In this document: one piece after another, positions 25,731-33,430 of the stretch
Layout: every line of letters begins with the position of its first letter
Numbering within the stretch: the first letter of the stretch is position 1
Notes under the pieces: model-generated
The model's database searches: none
What the model was told of the DNA's origin: nothing
The model's input: the letters and a program-made list of their open reading frames with translations, nothing else
Source of the DNA: JAEYZS01 sp964469265
Lineage (GTDB): Bacteria > Bdellovibrionota > Bdellovibrionia > Bdellovibrionales > JAEYZS01
DNA length: 64,000 nucleotides
Assembly: GCA_964469265.1 (NCBI GenBank)
Contig: CAYXYF010000002.1
Location: 62,001-126,000 of the forward strand
Reading direction: 5' to 3'
Made by a program: the position numbers and the translations under genes

Positions 25731-26750
25731 GTGTTCAATTCGAAATCTTTGGCTATGCTGGTCTCAACTTCCTTTTGTTTTATAGTTATCATCGGTTTTC
25801 AAAACTGCGCTCAACCGATTGGCGATATCGGAATGAATTCAAGCCTTGGAGCAAAGTGTATCATCGCGACTTCCCATGACAATGTTTCACTAAATCAAAA
25901 ATTGACAATTAATTTCAATTACTCCCCTGCCTACCTCAGAGCTCAACTTGTTATTATGAATGATGGCACTGGGGCCTTCACGGATCACTATGTTACGGAG
26001 CCTGGTAATTTTGATGTGACTTATACAAAGACAAACCAAGCTGGTGATTACACAGTACACGGATTTCTTTTTGACGAATTTGGAACTCGCGTTGGCCAGT
26101 GTGCGAGATCTTATAAAGTCCTAGGTGGTACCGAGCCACCACCTCCACCGCCAACACAAACCTATGTTTGGCACAAAAGTGCTTGGGGCACTTGTAGCGC
26201 CAATGCATGTGGATCAACTGGTACGCAAACAAGAACCGTTTATTGCAAACGCCAGAGCGATAATCAAAAGGTGAATGACTCTAACTGTTCAGGGGCAAAG
26301 CCATTAACATCTCAAAACTGTTCTGCATCAGCTTGTAGCTACACCTATTCATGGTACACAAGTCCATGGAGCGGCTGTAGCGCCAGCGGGTGTAATATAT
26401 CTGGAACAAAAACACGCGAGGTCTATTGTAAACGTAGTGATGGTTCAAAGGTCTCAGATAGCAGTTGCAGTGGTACAAAACCGCCAAACTCTGAAAACTG
26501 TACTTCCATGAACTGCACATACTCGTGGGTTACAGGAAACTGGGGAGCTTGTAGCGCAACTGCTTGCGGTCAGACTGGAACTCAGACCCGCTCGGTGAAC
26601 TGTCGAAGAAGCGATGGAACTAATGTTGGCGCAAACAACTGCTCAAGTAGCAAACCAGATTCTTCTAAAAACTGTACGAAGTCTGGCTGCGGTGGCGGTG
26701 GCGGAGGCGGCGGTGGCGGCCACCCTGGTCCTCCGTCACAAGTTGAATAA
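25731..26750 (+). CDS. Lipoprotein with three thrombospondin type 1-like repeats and a poly-Gly tail
   Basis: A 339-residue exported protein. The signal peptide ends in a lipobox-like IGFQNC with C26, so the protein is likely lipid-anchored. An Ig/PKD-like domain (about 40-130) and a PPPPPP linker precede three repeats (145-202, 206-262, 264-320). Each has the TSP1 layout W..W..C, CG..GTQTR, C and three further Cys, six Cys per repeat. The end is nine Gly followed by HPGPPSQVE. TSP1 repeats mediate cell or matrix adhesion in eukaryotes and occur in some predatory bacteria, so a surface adhesin is plausible. The gene has a GTG start with GGGGGA upstream and stands alone. Confidence 0.82.
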   Translation: MFNSKSLAMLVSTSFCFIVIIGFQNCAQPIGDIGMNSSLGAKCIIATSHDNVSLNQKLTINFNYSPAYLRAQLVIMNDGTGAFTDHYVTEPGNFDVTYTKTNQAGDYTVHGFLFDEFGTRVGQCARSYKVLGGTEPPPPPPTQTYVWHKSAWGTCSANACGSTGTQTRTVYCKRQSDNQKVNDSNCSGAKPLTSQNCSASACSYTYSWYTSPWSGCSASGCNISGTKTREVYCKRSDGSKVSDSSCSGTKPPNSENCTSMNCTYSWVTGNWGACSATACGQTGTQTRSVNCRRSDGTNVGANNCSSSKPDSSKNCTKSGCGGGGGGGGGGHPGPPSQVE

Positions 26751-26805
26751 CTTTGTGCGCTGTTCTTGACACTTTTCTGGGGTTAGAATACTTCTGTCTT
26801 GACCG

Positions 26806-27750
26806 ATGGATCAGCTCAAAATTATCGCTGGAAATTCTAACCCTGAACTTGCTCAAAATATCGCCTCTGCGATATCCGTGAACTTGTCTCCCACAATGCT
26901 TAAACGCTTTGCGGACGGAGAAATTCAAGTCGAAATCCATGACAATGTTCGCGGCGCTGATGTTTATATTGTTCAAAGCACTTGTCCGCCCTCTAACGAA
27001 AACTACATGGAACTGTTTATCATGATCGACGCTCTAAAAAGAGCCTCGGCTGCACGGATCACTGCGGTTATGCCTTATTATGGATATGCTAGGCAGGATC
27101 GGAAGGTTGCACCAAGAGCACCTATCTCTGCAAAGTTAATGGCAGATCTTTTAACTACCGCTGGAGCAAATAGAGTGGTGAGTGTGGATCTTCATGCAGG
27201 CCAGATTCAAGGTTTCTTTGATGTTCCAGTGGACCATTTGTTTTCAATTCCATCCCTTGCGCGGGCTTGGAGAGAAAATTGGGGTTATGGAGAAGATTTT
27301 GTTGTCGTCAGCCCAGATGCGGGCGGTGTTGAACGGGCTAGAGCTTTTGCAAAACGCTTAGAAGCTCCGATTGCAATTATTGATAAACGCCGAACGGGAC
27401 CCAACGAGGCCAGAGCCTATAACCTCATCGGTGAGGTCCAAGGCAAGTTTGCCGTAATTATTGATGATATGATCGATACTGCGGGCACCCTGACTCAAGC
27501 TGCTGAAACTATTATGAAAAACGGTGCTATAAAGGTCGCAGCGGTTGCTACGCACCCTGTTTTATCTGGTCCCGCGATACAGAGAATCTCTGATAGCGCT
27601 CTGGATTTTGTGGTCGTAACAGATTCAATCCCACTTAAAGAGGCCGCAAAACAGACTGGAAAGTATAAAATTATCTCCGTTGCACCCCTTATTGCTGAGG
27701 CAATAAAAAGAATTCACAGCAACGAGTCTGTTTCCTCTCTTTTTATCTGA
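26806..27750 (+). CDS. prs: Ribose-phosphate pyrophosphokinase (PRPP synthase)
   Basis: A 314-residue enzyme making phosphoribosyl pyrophosphate from ATP and ribose 5-phosphate, feeding nucleotide, His, Trp and NAD synthesis. The family signatures are FADGEIQVEIHDNVRGADVY, MPYYGYARQDRKVAPRAPIS, SVDLHAGQIQGFFDVPVDHL, VVVSPDAGGVERARAFAKRL and the PRPP loop VIIDDMIDTAGT. The length is typical (about 315). A TTGACA lies about 35 bases upstream of the ATG but without a good -10 at the correct distance. rplY follows after 137 bases, the common prs-ctc-pth-ychF order of bacteria. Confidence 0.98.
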   Translation: MDQLKIIAGNSNPELAQNIASAISVNLSPTMLKRFADGEIQVEIHDNVRGADVYIVQSTCPPSNENYMELFIMIDALKRASAARITAVMPYYGYARQDRKVAPRAPISAKLMADLLTTAGANRVVSVDLHAGQIQGFFDVPVDHLFSIPSLARAWRENWGYGEDFVVVSPDAGGVERARAFAKRLEAPIAIIDKRRTGPNEARAYNLIGEVQGKFAVIIDDMIDTAGTLTQAAETIMKNGAIKVAAVATHPVLSGPAIQRISDSALDFVVVTDSIPLKEAAKQTGKYKIISVAPLIAEAIKRIHSNESVSSLFI

Positions 27751-27838
27751 TAAAAACGATAAATTGTTTGAACTTTTAACGCCTTCAAGTTACTTAATTC
27801 CTTCGTATTTTTATTAACCAATAACTCGATGATATCCT

Positions 27839-27860
27839 CAGTAACGGGTTACCCTTACTG
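27839..27860 (+). ncRNA. Hairpin in the rplY leader
   Basis: CAGTAA-c-GGG-TTA-CCC-TTACTG, a 9-bp stem with one bulge and a 3-base loop, lying 27-49 bases upstream of the rplY ATG. Ribosomal protein genes are often controlled by such leader structures. A regulatory function is inference. Confidence 0.35.
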
Positions 27861-27887
27861 TAGCGAAGAAAGTAGAGAGGAAAAATC

Positions 27888-28559
27888 ATGGCAAGCTCAG
27901 AAATCGTACTTGAAGTCGGTACAAGAAAACCTGGTAAATCAACCGCACGCAAACTTAGAAGAAAAGAAAATATCCCAGGCATTATCTATGGAATGGGAAA
28001 AAAGAACGTTCCGCTTTATGCAGAAGAAAAGTGGGTTCGCAAATATTCTTCAACTCAATTTGAGAACGAAATCATTACACTAAAATCAGATGACAAAGAA
28101 TTAGACGGAACAAAAGTTTTATTCAAAGAAATCATCGTTCAACCTGTTACACGAAGACCAGTTCACTTCGACTTCTTAGCAATTGATATGAACAAAGATG
28201 TTACTGTTTTGATTGAGCTGAAATTCGAAGGCCGAGCAGAAGGAACAAGAGAAGGTGGACAACTACAACCACTTATGCGTCAGCTTGAAGTGGAATGTTT
28301 ACCAGAGAAAATTCCTGAGTACATCATCATTGACGTGACTCCTCTTCATAATGGTCAATCGATCCACTTAAGCGACCTCACTCTTCCAGAAGGTGTAAAG
28401 GCAACAGCAACAGAAGATCTAGCTCTTGTTACTTGTACCGTTATTAAGGAAGAAGAAGAGGCTGCTCCTGCTGCTACGGAAGAAGCCGCTGCACCTGCTG
28501 AAGGCGCTGCAGCTCCTGCTGCACCAGCTGGCGATGCAAAGAAAGACGAGAAGAAGTAA
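27888..28559 (+). CDS. rplY: 50S ribosomal protein L25 / general stress protein Ctc
   Basis: A 223-residue long-form L25 (Ctc type), which binds 5S rRNA in the large subunit. The N-terminal L25 domain (1-95) shows VLEVGTRKPGKSTARKLRRK and IPGIIYGMGKKNV. The beta-rich C-domain of TL5/Ctc follows (LEVECLPEKIPEYIIIDVTP and GQSIHLSDLTLPEGV). The last 35 residues are an Ala/Glu/Pro tail ending DAKKDEKK, as in other proteobacterial L25 proteins. GAGAGG precedes the ATG. pth follows after 6 bases. Confidence 0.97.
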   Translation: MASSEIVLEVGTRKPGKSTARKLRRKENIPGIIYGMGKKNVPLYAEEKWVRKYSSTQFENEIITLKSDDKELDGTKVLFKEIIVQPVTRRPVHFDFLAIDMNKDVTVLIELKFEGRAEGTREGGQLQPLMRQLEVECLPEKIPEYIIIDVTPLHNGQSIHLSDLTLPEGVKATATEDLALVTCTVIKEEEEAAPAATEEAAAPAEGAAAPAAPAGDAKKDEKK

Positions 28560-28565
28560 TCTTAA

Positions 28566-29231
28566 ATGCATCTCATTGTTGGGTTAGGGAACCCGGGTAC
28601 GAAGTACGAGTTTACTCGTCATAATATCGGGTTCCTTGTCATAGATAAATATCTAAGCAAAATCTCAACAACGGAGAAGTCCGAACAGAAGTCCTTTACT
28701 TACAGAAGTGAAATCGGGGGACTTCCTGTTATCCTAGTTAAGCCCCAAACCTATATGAATTTGTCAGGCGAGGCAGTGCGCGGTCTTATGGCATTTTACA
28801 AGATACCTTTAGAAAACCTATTGGTTATCCATGATGATGTGGATCAAAATTTCTTGAGTATAAAGTTTCAAAAAAACTCAAGCTCAGGCGGGCAAAACGG
28901 GGTTAACAGTATTCATCAACTTCTGGGGACTCAAGAATACTCGCGCTTAAAACTCGGAATAGGACGTCCATTTCATGCCAAGCAAAGTGTGTCGGATTGG
29001 GTATTGCAAAAATTCGTCCCGACAGAAGCAGAAGCTTTGGAGTCGTGGCTCGATGAGTGTTGTAATGCGATCAATAGCTTTGTCACTCAAGGATACGAAA
29101 AAGCGGCATCCCTTCACAACCTGAAGGCTCCACCCTATGCAGAACTTTTAGAAAACGGAGTGGACGTTGCTGACTTCCAAAAGATAAAAGAGTTTATAAA
29201 ACCGGTTCGAAAAAAAGAACCGAGGACTTAG
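28566..29231 (+). CDS. pth: Peptidyl-tRNA hydrolase
   Basis: A 221-residue enzyme that frees tRNA from prematurely released peptidyl-tRNA. Seen are LIVGLGNPGTKYEFTRHNIG with catalytic His20, VKPQTYMNLSGEAV, VIHDDVDQNFLSIKFQ and the GGQNGVNSI loop. Family members normally run about 190 residues; here a C-terminal extension of about 30 residues ends KKEPRT. It lies 6 bases after rplY. The order rplY-pth-ychF is a widespread conserved arrangement. Confidence 0.97.
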   Translation: MHLIVGLGNPGTKYEFTRHNIGFLVIDKYLSKISTTEKSEQKSFTYRSEIGGLPVILVKPQTYMNLSGEAVRGLMAFYKIPLENLLVIHDDVDQNFLSIKFQKNSSSGGQNGVNSIHQLLGTQEYSRLKLGIGRPFHAKQSVSDWVLQKFVPTEAEALESWLDECCNAINSFVTQGYEKAASLHNLKAPPYAELLENGVDVADFQKIKEFIKPVRKKEPRT

Positions 29232-29279
29232 GACATTTTTAGTTCGCGCCGCATTTTTGGTTCAAATCGCGGCGCAAGA

Positions 29280-29327
29280 CTTTTGCAACCCTGGAGCGTG
29301 CTCATAGCACTTAAGAATTTGCAAAAG
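29280..29327 (+). ncRNA. Nested stem-loop in the ychF leader
   Basis: An outer 9-bp stem (CTTTTGCAA 29280-29288 with TTGCAAAAG 29319-29327) encloses an inner hairpin GTGCT-CAT-AGCAC (29298-29310). It ends 42 bases before the ychF ATG. Another stem, GCGCCGC (29246-29252) with GCGGCGC (29269-29275), lies just upstream. No T-run follows either. It may be a leader that senses translation or temperature, or an RNA processing site. Confidence 0.4.
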
Positions 29328-29369
29328 ACGTGCTTAAACAGCAAAGAGCTGAACCAAAAGGACAAGCAA

Positions 29370-30464
29370 ATGGCTTTACAGTGTGGAATAGTAGGTCTGC
29401 CGAACGTCGGAAAAAGTACGTTGTTTAATGCGATCACTCAGGCGGGGGCCGAGAGTGCAAACTATCCGTTTTGCACAATCGATCCAAACGTTGGCGTGGT
29501 CACGGTTCCAGATGAGAGATTAAAGAAAATCTCGGAGTATGTGCAACCGCAGACGTTAATTCCGACGACGACGGAGTTTGTAGATATTGCTGGTTTGGTG
29601 CAGGGAGCTTCTAAGGGCGAGGGTTTAGGTAATCAGTTCTTAGGAAATATTAGGCAAACGGACGCGATCCTTCATGTCGTAAGATGTTTTGAAGATTCAA
29701 ATGTTATTCACGTTTCAGGAACGATTGACCCAATACGTGATATTGAGGTCATCAATATGGAGCTTATGCTTGCAGATTTGGACTCTGTCGAAAAGAAGTT
29801 ACAAAGAATCGAGAAGCAAGCAAAGTCTGATAAGACTCTCAAAATTGAATTTGATGCGCTTAAAAGAGTGCAAGAAGCTCTCTCTAAAGGAAAGCCTGCT
29901 AAGAGCCTTGATCTTAATGATGACGAAGCATTGCAGGTCAAAAACCTTCAGCTTTTAACGATGAAACCTGTTTTATATGTTTGTAACGTCAACGAAGATG
30001 ACTTTGCAAAAGGTGGCAATGAATGGGTTGAAAAAGTTAAAGCCCACGCGGCCTCTGAAAATAACAACGCAACATTGATTTCAGCTGCTATTGAAGCTGA
30101 GATATCCACTCTCTCCCCAGAAGAACAAACAGAGTTCTTGGCCGCACTTGGAGTCACTGAAAAAGGAATGGACCGTTTGATTAGTGAGTCCTACAAGCTC
30201 TTAAATCTCATCACTTACTTCACTGCTGGAAAAAAAGAAGTTCGGGCGTGGACGATTAGAAGAGGAACGAAAGCTCCTGCGGCTGCAGGAGTTATCCACT
30301 CCGACTTTGAAAAAGGCTTCATTCGCGCTGAAACCTACCATTGTGAGGATCTCTTTCGATTAAAGTCCGAACAGGCCGTTAAAGAGGCTGGCCTCTACCG
30401 CTCTGAGGGTAAGGATTACGTCGTAAAAGACGGCGATATCATGCTCTTTAGGTTCAACGTCTAA
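29370..30464 (+). CDS. ychF: YchF (Obg-family) ATPase
   Basis: A 364-residue P-loop ATPase of the Obg family that binds ribosomes and is linked to stress responses. Motifs seen are G1 GLPNVGKST, G2/G3 VDIAGLVQGASKGEGLGNQFL, the coiled-coil middle (about 125-185), VCNVNEDDF where ordinary GTPases have NKxD (the change that gives ATP specificity), and a TGS domain (LNLITYFTAG...YHCEDL). The ATG at 29370 (AAGGA 8 bases upstream) gives the family length; an in-frame start 87 bases upstream would add 29 unconserved residues. Confidence 0.96.
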   Translation: MALQCGIVGLPNVGKSTLFNAITQAGAESANYPFCTIDPNVGVVTVPDERLKKISEYVQPQTLIPTTTEFVDIAGLVQGASKGEGLGNQFLGNIRQTDAILHVVRCFEDSNVIHVSGTIDPIRDIEVINMELMLADLDSVEKKLQRIEKQAKSDKTLKIEFDALKRVQEALSKGKPAKSLDLNDDEALQVKNLQLLTMKPVLYVCNVNEDDFAKGGNEWVEKVKAHAASENNNATLISAAIEAEISTLSPEEQTEFLAALGVTEKGMDRLISESYKLLNLITYFTAGKKEVRAWTIRRGTKAPAAAGVIHSDFEKGFIRAETYHCEDLFRLKSEQAVKEAGLYRSEGKDYVVKDGDIMLFRFNV

Positions 30465-30667
30465 AAGGTACAACCTAGCCGACACACCATCGCCACCAAG
30501 GAAAGGCCATAGCCTGCTGGGACAATTTACGGCAGGTGTTTCTTGCGATTGTCACATTAAAGTCCTCTGTGAGCCCTATATTGGCCTATAAGCCCCCGTT
30601 ATTTCGGCATCCTATGTGCTACATAAGGTGGCGTGGAGATTTAACTTTAACGGGAGCTAACTATAAT

Positions 30668-31366
30668 ATGGCATTCAAAACGCTTACAACACTTGGACTT
30701 GCAGTCGCCGCTTTAGGCCTAATTGCGTGCGGGAAAAACAATAACAATTTAAAGATCGACGGAACTTATCGTTACGTTGAAACCCAATACTCTGACGGCG
30801 TGGTCGAAAAGCCAGCAGGTCTTTCATTACTAAAAATTGAAAACAATGTTGGAACTCATTACGACTTCTCTGCTGATGGAAAAGGCGTTGAGATTTACCA
30901 GACTGAAAGAACTATCCAAGGTCGAACTCTGGTTTCCTCTAAGCTGCTTGGAGAAGATAAATGTGCAGATGACGGGTACAACGTCCAATCAGAAGGTTTA
31001 TCAAGAGCTTCAAACATTCAGCTCTCTGGGAAAACACTTATTCTTGCCGCTGAGGATGTAAAAATAATTTATGAAGTTATATCAGAAGAAGATTTTAAAG
31101 CTGCCGTTGAAAAAACTAAAATCAAAGGCTTTAAGATTGGCTGCCTTGATGAAAAAGCAAGCTTAGTAAAAACATTTGAAGAAGTTGAAGCTACAGAGAC
31201 GGTTCAATCTGTCGAAGAAGCAGCTGCAACGGCTGAAGCAGACGAACTTGTCAAAACGACGAGCTCTGTCAACAAAATCCTTAATGTTGAAGATGAAACG
31301 GCAGCTAAAAATAAACAAGATTCCTCTGAGGAAGCCGTTTCTGAAGAAGTTTCTACAGACGAATAA
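30668..31366 (+). CDS. Hypothetical lipoprotein with Glu/Ala/Thr-rich tail
   Basis: No family recognised. It has 232 residues from the ATG at 30668, which has GGGAG 11 bases upstream; the open frame continues upstream but lacks a signal sequence there. A lipoprotein signal (MAFKTLTTLGLAVAALGLIAC, lipobox LIAC) precedes a small beta-rich domain (30-150, beginning KIDGTYRYVETQYSDG), similar in style to lipocalin-like secreted domains. The acidic, low-complexity tail (155-232) is rich in Glu, Ala, Val and Thr and is probably disordered. Two Cys at about 100 and 150 could pair. It is convergent with the opp operon. Confidence 0.65.
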   Translation: MAFKTLTTLGLAVAALGLIACGKNNNNLKIDGTYRYVETQYSDGVVEKPAGLSLLKIENNVGTHYDFSADGKGVEIYQTERTIQGRTLVSSKLLGEDKCADDGYNVQSEGLSRASNIQLSGKTLILAAEDVKIIYEVISEEDFKAAVEKTKIKGFKIGCLDEKASLVKTFEEVEATETVQSVEEAAATAEADELVKTTSSVNKILNVEDETAAKNKQDSSEEAVSEEVSTDE

Positions 31367-31386
31367 TCTTTCTTGTCTTTCTTGTC

Positions 31387-32313
31387 TTACTTGGTCTTCG
31401 GGTCAAAAGCATCCCGGAGACCGTCACCGAACATATTAAAAGCTAACATTGTTAAAAAGATTGCAATCCCTGGCGAGATAATCAGATGAGGAAAGGTTCG
31501 CAATGAACGCCAACCTTCGTTTGCTAAAACACCCCAGCTGCTATAAGGCGGCTGAAGACCCAAACCAATAAAGCTCAAGAAAGATTCAAACATCACGTTT
31601 GCTGGAATTTGAAACGTTAATGTTACAATGATCGGTCCTAAAATATTTGGAAAAATATGTTTAAAAACAAGCGACGAACTTCTGATACCTAAAGATCTTG
31701 CAGCCTCAACATATTGCATTTGTTTACTTTGAAGAACCTGCCCGCGTACAATCCTTGCCATTCCCATCCAGCCGTAAATGGACAAAGCACCAAAGATTGA
31801 AAACAATGCACGGATCTCTGGATCTTTAAAAGTTTCAAGAGACTCAATAGTGACTTTTGCTAAGACTAACAAAACAAGGGCTGGGATTGAGTAAAGAATG
31901 TCCACAAGTCTCATCATAACAGAATCAATTTTGCCACCAAACCATCCTGAGATGGCACCATATATTGTCCCCATAAGTAACGAGACCACCGCAGTGAATA
32001 TTCCAATTGCGATGGAAATTCTTGAACCATAAATTAAGCGAGAAAGTATGTCTCGTCCCAAAGAATCAGTTCCCAACCAGTTCGCTGAATTGGGTGACAT
32101 TAAAATTCTGTCCACTTGTTGAGTTTCGTAACTAAACGGAGCAAGAATTTCTGCGAAGAGAGCTACGCCGATGACGAAGAGAATAAAATAAGCCGAAACC
32201 AACGCGACTTTATTTTTCTTAAGTCTCTTATAACTTTCAGCCCATAAGCTATTGTGAATTGCCTTTGGCTCTGCCTTAACTTTTGTAACCATTCTTTGCA
32301 CTCTAATTCCCAT
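31387..32313 (-). CDS. oppC: Peptide ABC transporter permease, OppC type
   Basis: A 308-residue inner-membrane permease of the BPD_transp_1 family. The N-terminus is OppC-like (KRLKKNKVALVSAYFILFVI, then NWLGTDSLGRDILSRLIYGSRISIAIG), and the ATPase-coupling EAA loop is seen as EAARSLGIRSSSLVFKHIFPN. About six helices are visible. Lying 10 bases after oppB and at the end of the oppA-oppB-oppC operon, it forms the channel with OppB. OppD and OppF ATPase genes are not in the window. GGGGAAAG precedes the ATG. Confidence 0.93.
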   Translation of the reverse strand: MGIRVQRMVTKVKAEPKAIHNSLWAESYKRLKKNKVALVSAYFILFVIGVALFAEILAPFSYETQQVDRILMSPNSANWLGTDSLGRDILSRLIYGSRISIAIGIFTAVVSLLMGTIYGAISGWFGGKIDSVMMRLVDILYSIPALVLLVLAKVTIESLETFKDPEIRALFSIFGALSIYGWMGMARIVRGQVLQSKQMQYVEAARSLGIRSSSLVFKHIFPNILGPIIVTLTFQIPANVMFESFLSFIGLGLQPPYSSWGVLANEGWRSLRTFPHLIISPGIAIFLTMLAFNMFGDGLRDAFDPKTK

Positions 32314-32323
32314 CTTTCCCCGC

Positions 32324-33430
32324 TTAAGCGCCCATCTTTATTCGTGGGTCGACGACGGCATAAAAAATGTCGACTAATAAGTTTGAAACAACCAAAATCA
32401 CACTGAATAAAAGCGCAACCCCTAGCACCAACGGATAATCACGATTGGTTACACTTAAAATCAAGTGGCGCCCCATGCCTGGTACTGCAAAAATAATTTC
32501 GATGATGAACGCACCTGAAATAATGTCTGCAATGAGGGGACCTGAGTAAGTCAAAACTGGAATTAAGGAGTTTCTTAAAACGTGCTTAAACAATACAACT
32601 CTTTCGGCAAGCCCTTTGGCTTTCGCTGTTCGCACAAAGTCAGACTGAATGACGTCGAGCACACTGGAGCGAGTTAAACGTGCAATCACCGCTGCGGGCC
32701 TTATCCCGAGTGTCACTACAGGTAATATGTAATAAAGCGGTCCTTCCCATAAAGCTGGAGGCAATATTTGAAGTTGGAAAGAGAATATCAAAATAAAAAG
32801 AGACGCGACTAAAAAGCTTGGAAGCGAGACACCGCCCATGGCCAAGAACATGGAGCTTGAGTCCACCCATGTATTATGCCGTGAAGCCGCAATAACCCCC
32901 AGAGGCACGCCGATAAGATAACTCAGTATGAGAGCGTAAAGACCCAACTGAAGTGATACTGGGAACGTATCTGAAATGATCGCCGATACTGGTCGACCGA
33001 TATATTTGTAAGATTCTCCCAAGTCACCTTGTAAGAGATTTCCAAGATAGTGCGTGTACTGCTCAAAAAGCGGAGCATCGAGTTTGTATTTGGCAGCGAT
33101 GTTTGCCATCACCTCAGGTGGTAAAGCTCTTTCAGAATCAAAAGGTCCACCAGGCATAAGTCTTAGTAACAAAAAGACCAACGTGACAATAACAAATAAG
33201 GTCACACACGCCTCGAAGAATCTTTTAAGTAAAAACGGAAGAAGATGCTGTTTAATAATTAGAATAATAAACCCAACAAAAGTTAAAGTCCCAGTGATAT
33301 ACCACAGGGCTGAAACCAGCGGCCCACTTGCGCCGACAACACTCAAAACGAGTCCCGTCACCAGCAAAACGCCCATTAAGATTTTATAAATCGTCGCCAA
33401 GTTATCGGCTAAAATTGTTTTCAAGTTCAT
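32324..33430 (-). CDS. oppB: Peptide ABC transporter permease, OppB type, with N-terminal extension
   Basis: A 368-residue permease with the OppB signatures RLMPGGPFDSER, LGESYKYIGRPVSAI and the coupling loop TAKAKGLAERVVLFKHVLRN, ending VDPRIKMGA. Ordinary OppB proteins are near 306 residues. Here about 62 extra residues, with two additional hydrophobic helices (20-36 and 42-60), come before the usual first helix (LLKRFFEACVTLFVIVTLVF). The start codon directly follows the oppA stop, so no shorter start is needed. The extension's role is unknown. Confidence 0.93.
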   Translation of the reverse strand: MNLKTILADNLATIYKILMGVLLVTGLVLSVVGASGPLVSALWYITGTLTFVGFIILIIKQHLLPFLLKRFFEACVTLFVIVTLVFLLLRLMPGGPFDSERALPPEVMANIAAKYKLDAPLFEQYTHYLGNLLQGDLGESYKYIGRPVSAIISDTFPVSLQLGLYALILSYLIGVPLGVIAASRHNTWVDSSSMFLAMGGVSLPSFLVASLFILIFSFQLQILPPALWEGPLYYILPVVTLGIRPAAVIARLTRSSVLDVIQSDFVRTAKAKGLAERVVLFKHVLRNSLIPVLTYSGPLIADIISGAFIIEIIFAVPGMGRHLILSVTNRDYPLVLGVALLFSVILVVSNLLVDIFYAVVDPRIKMGA

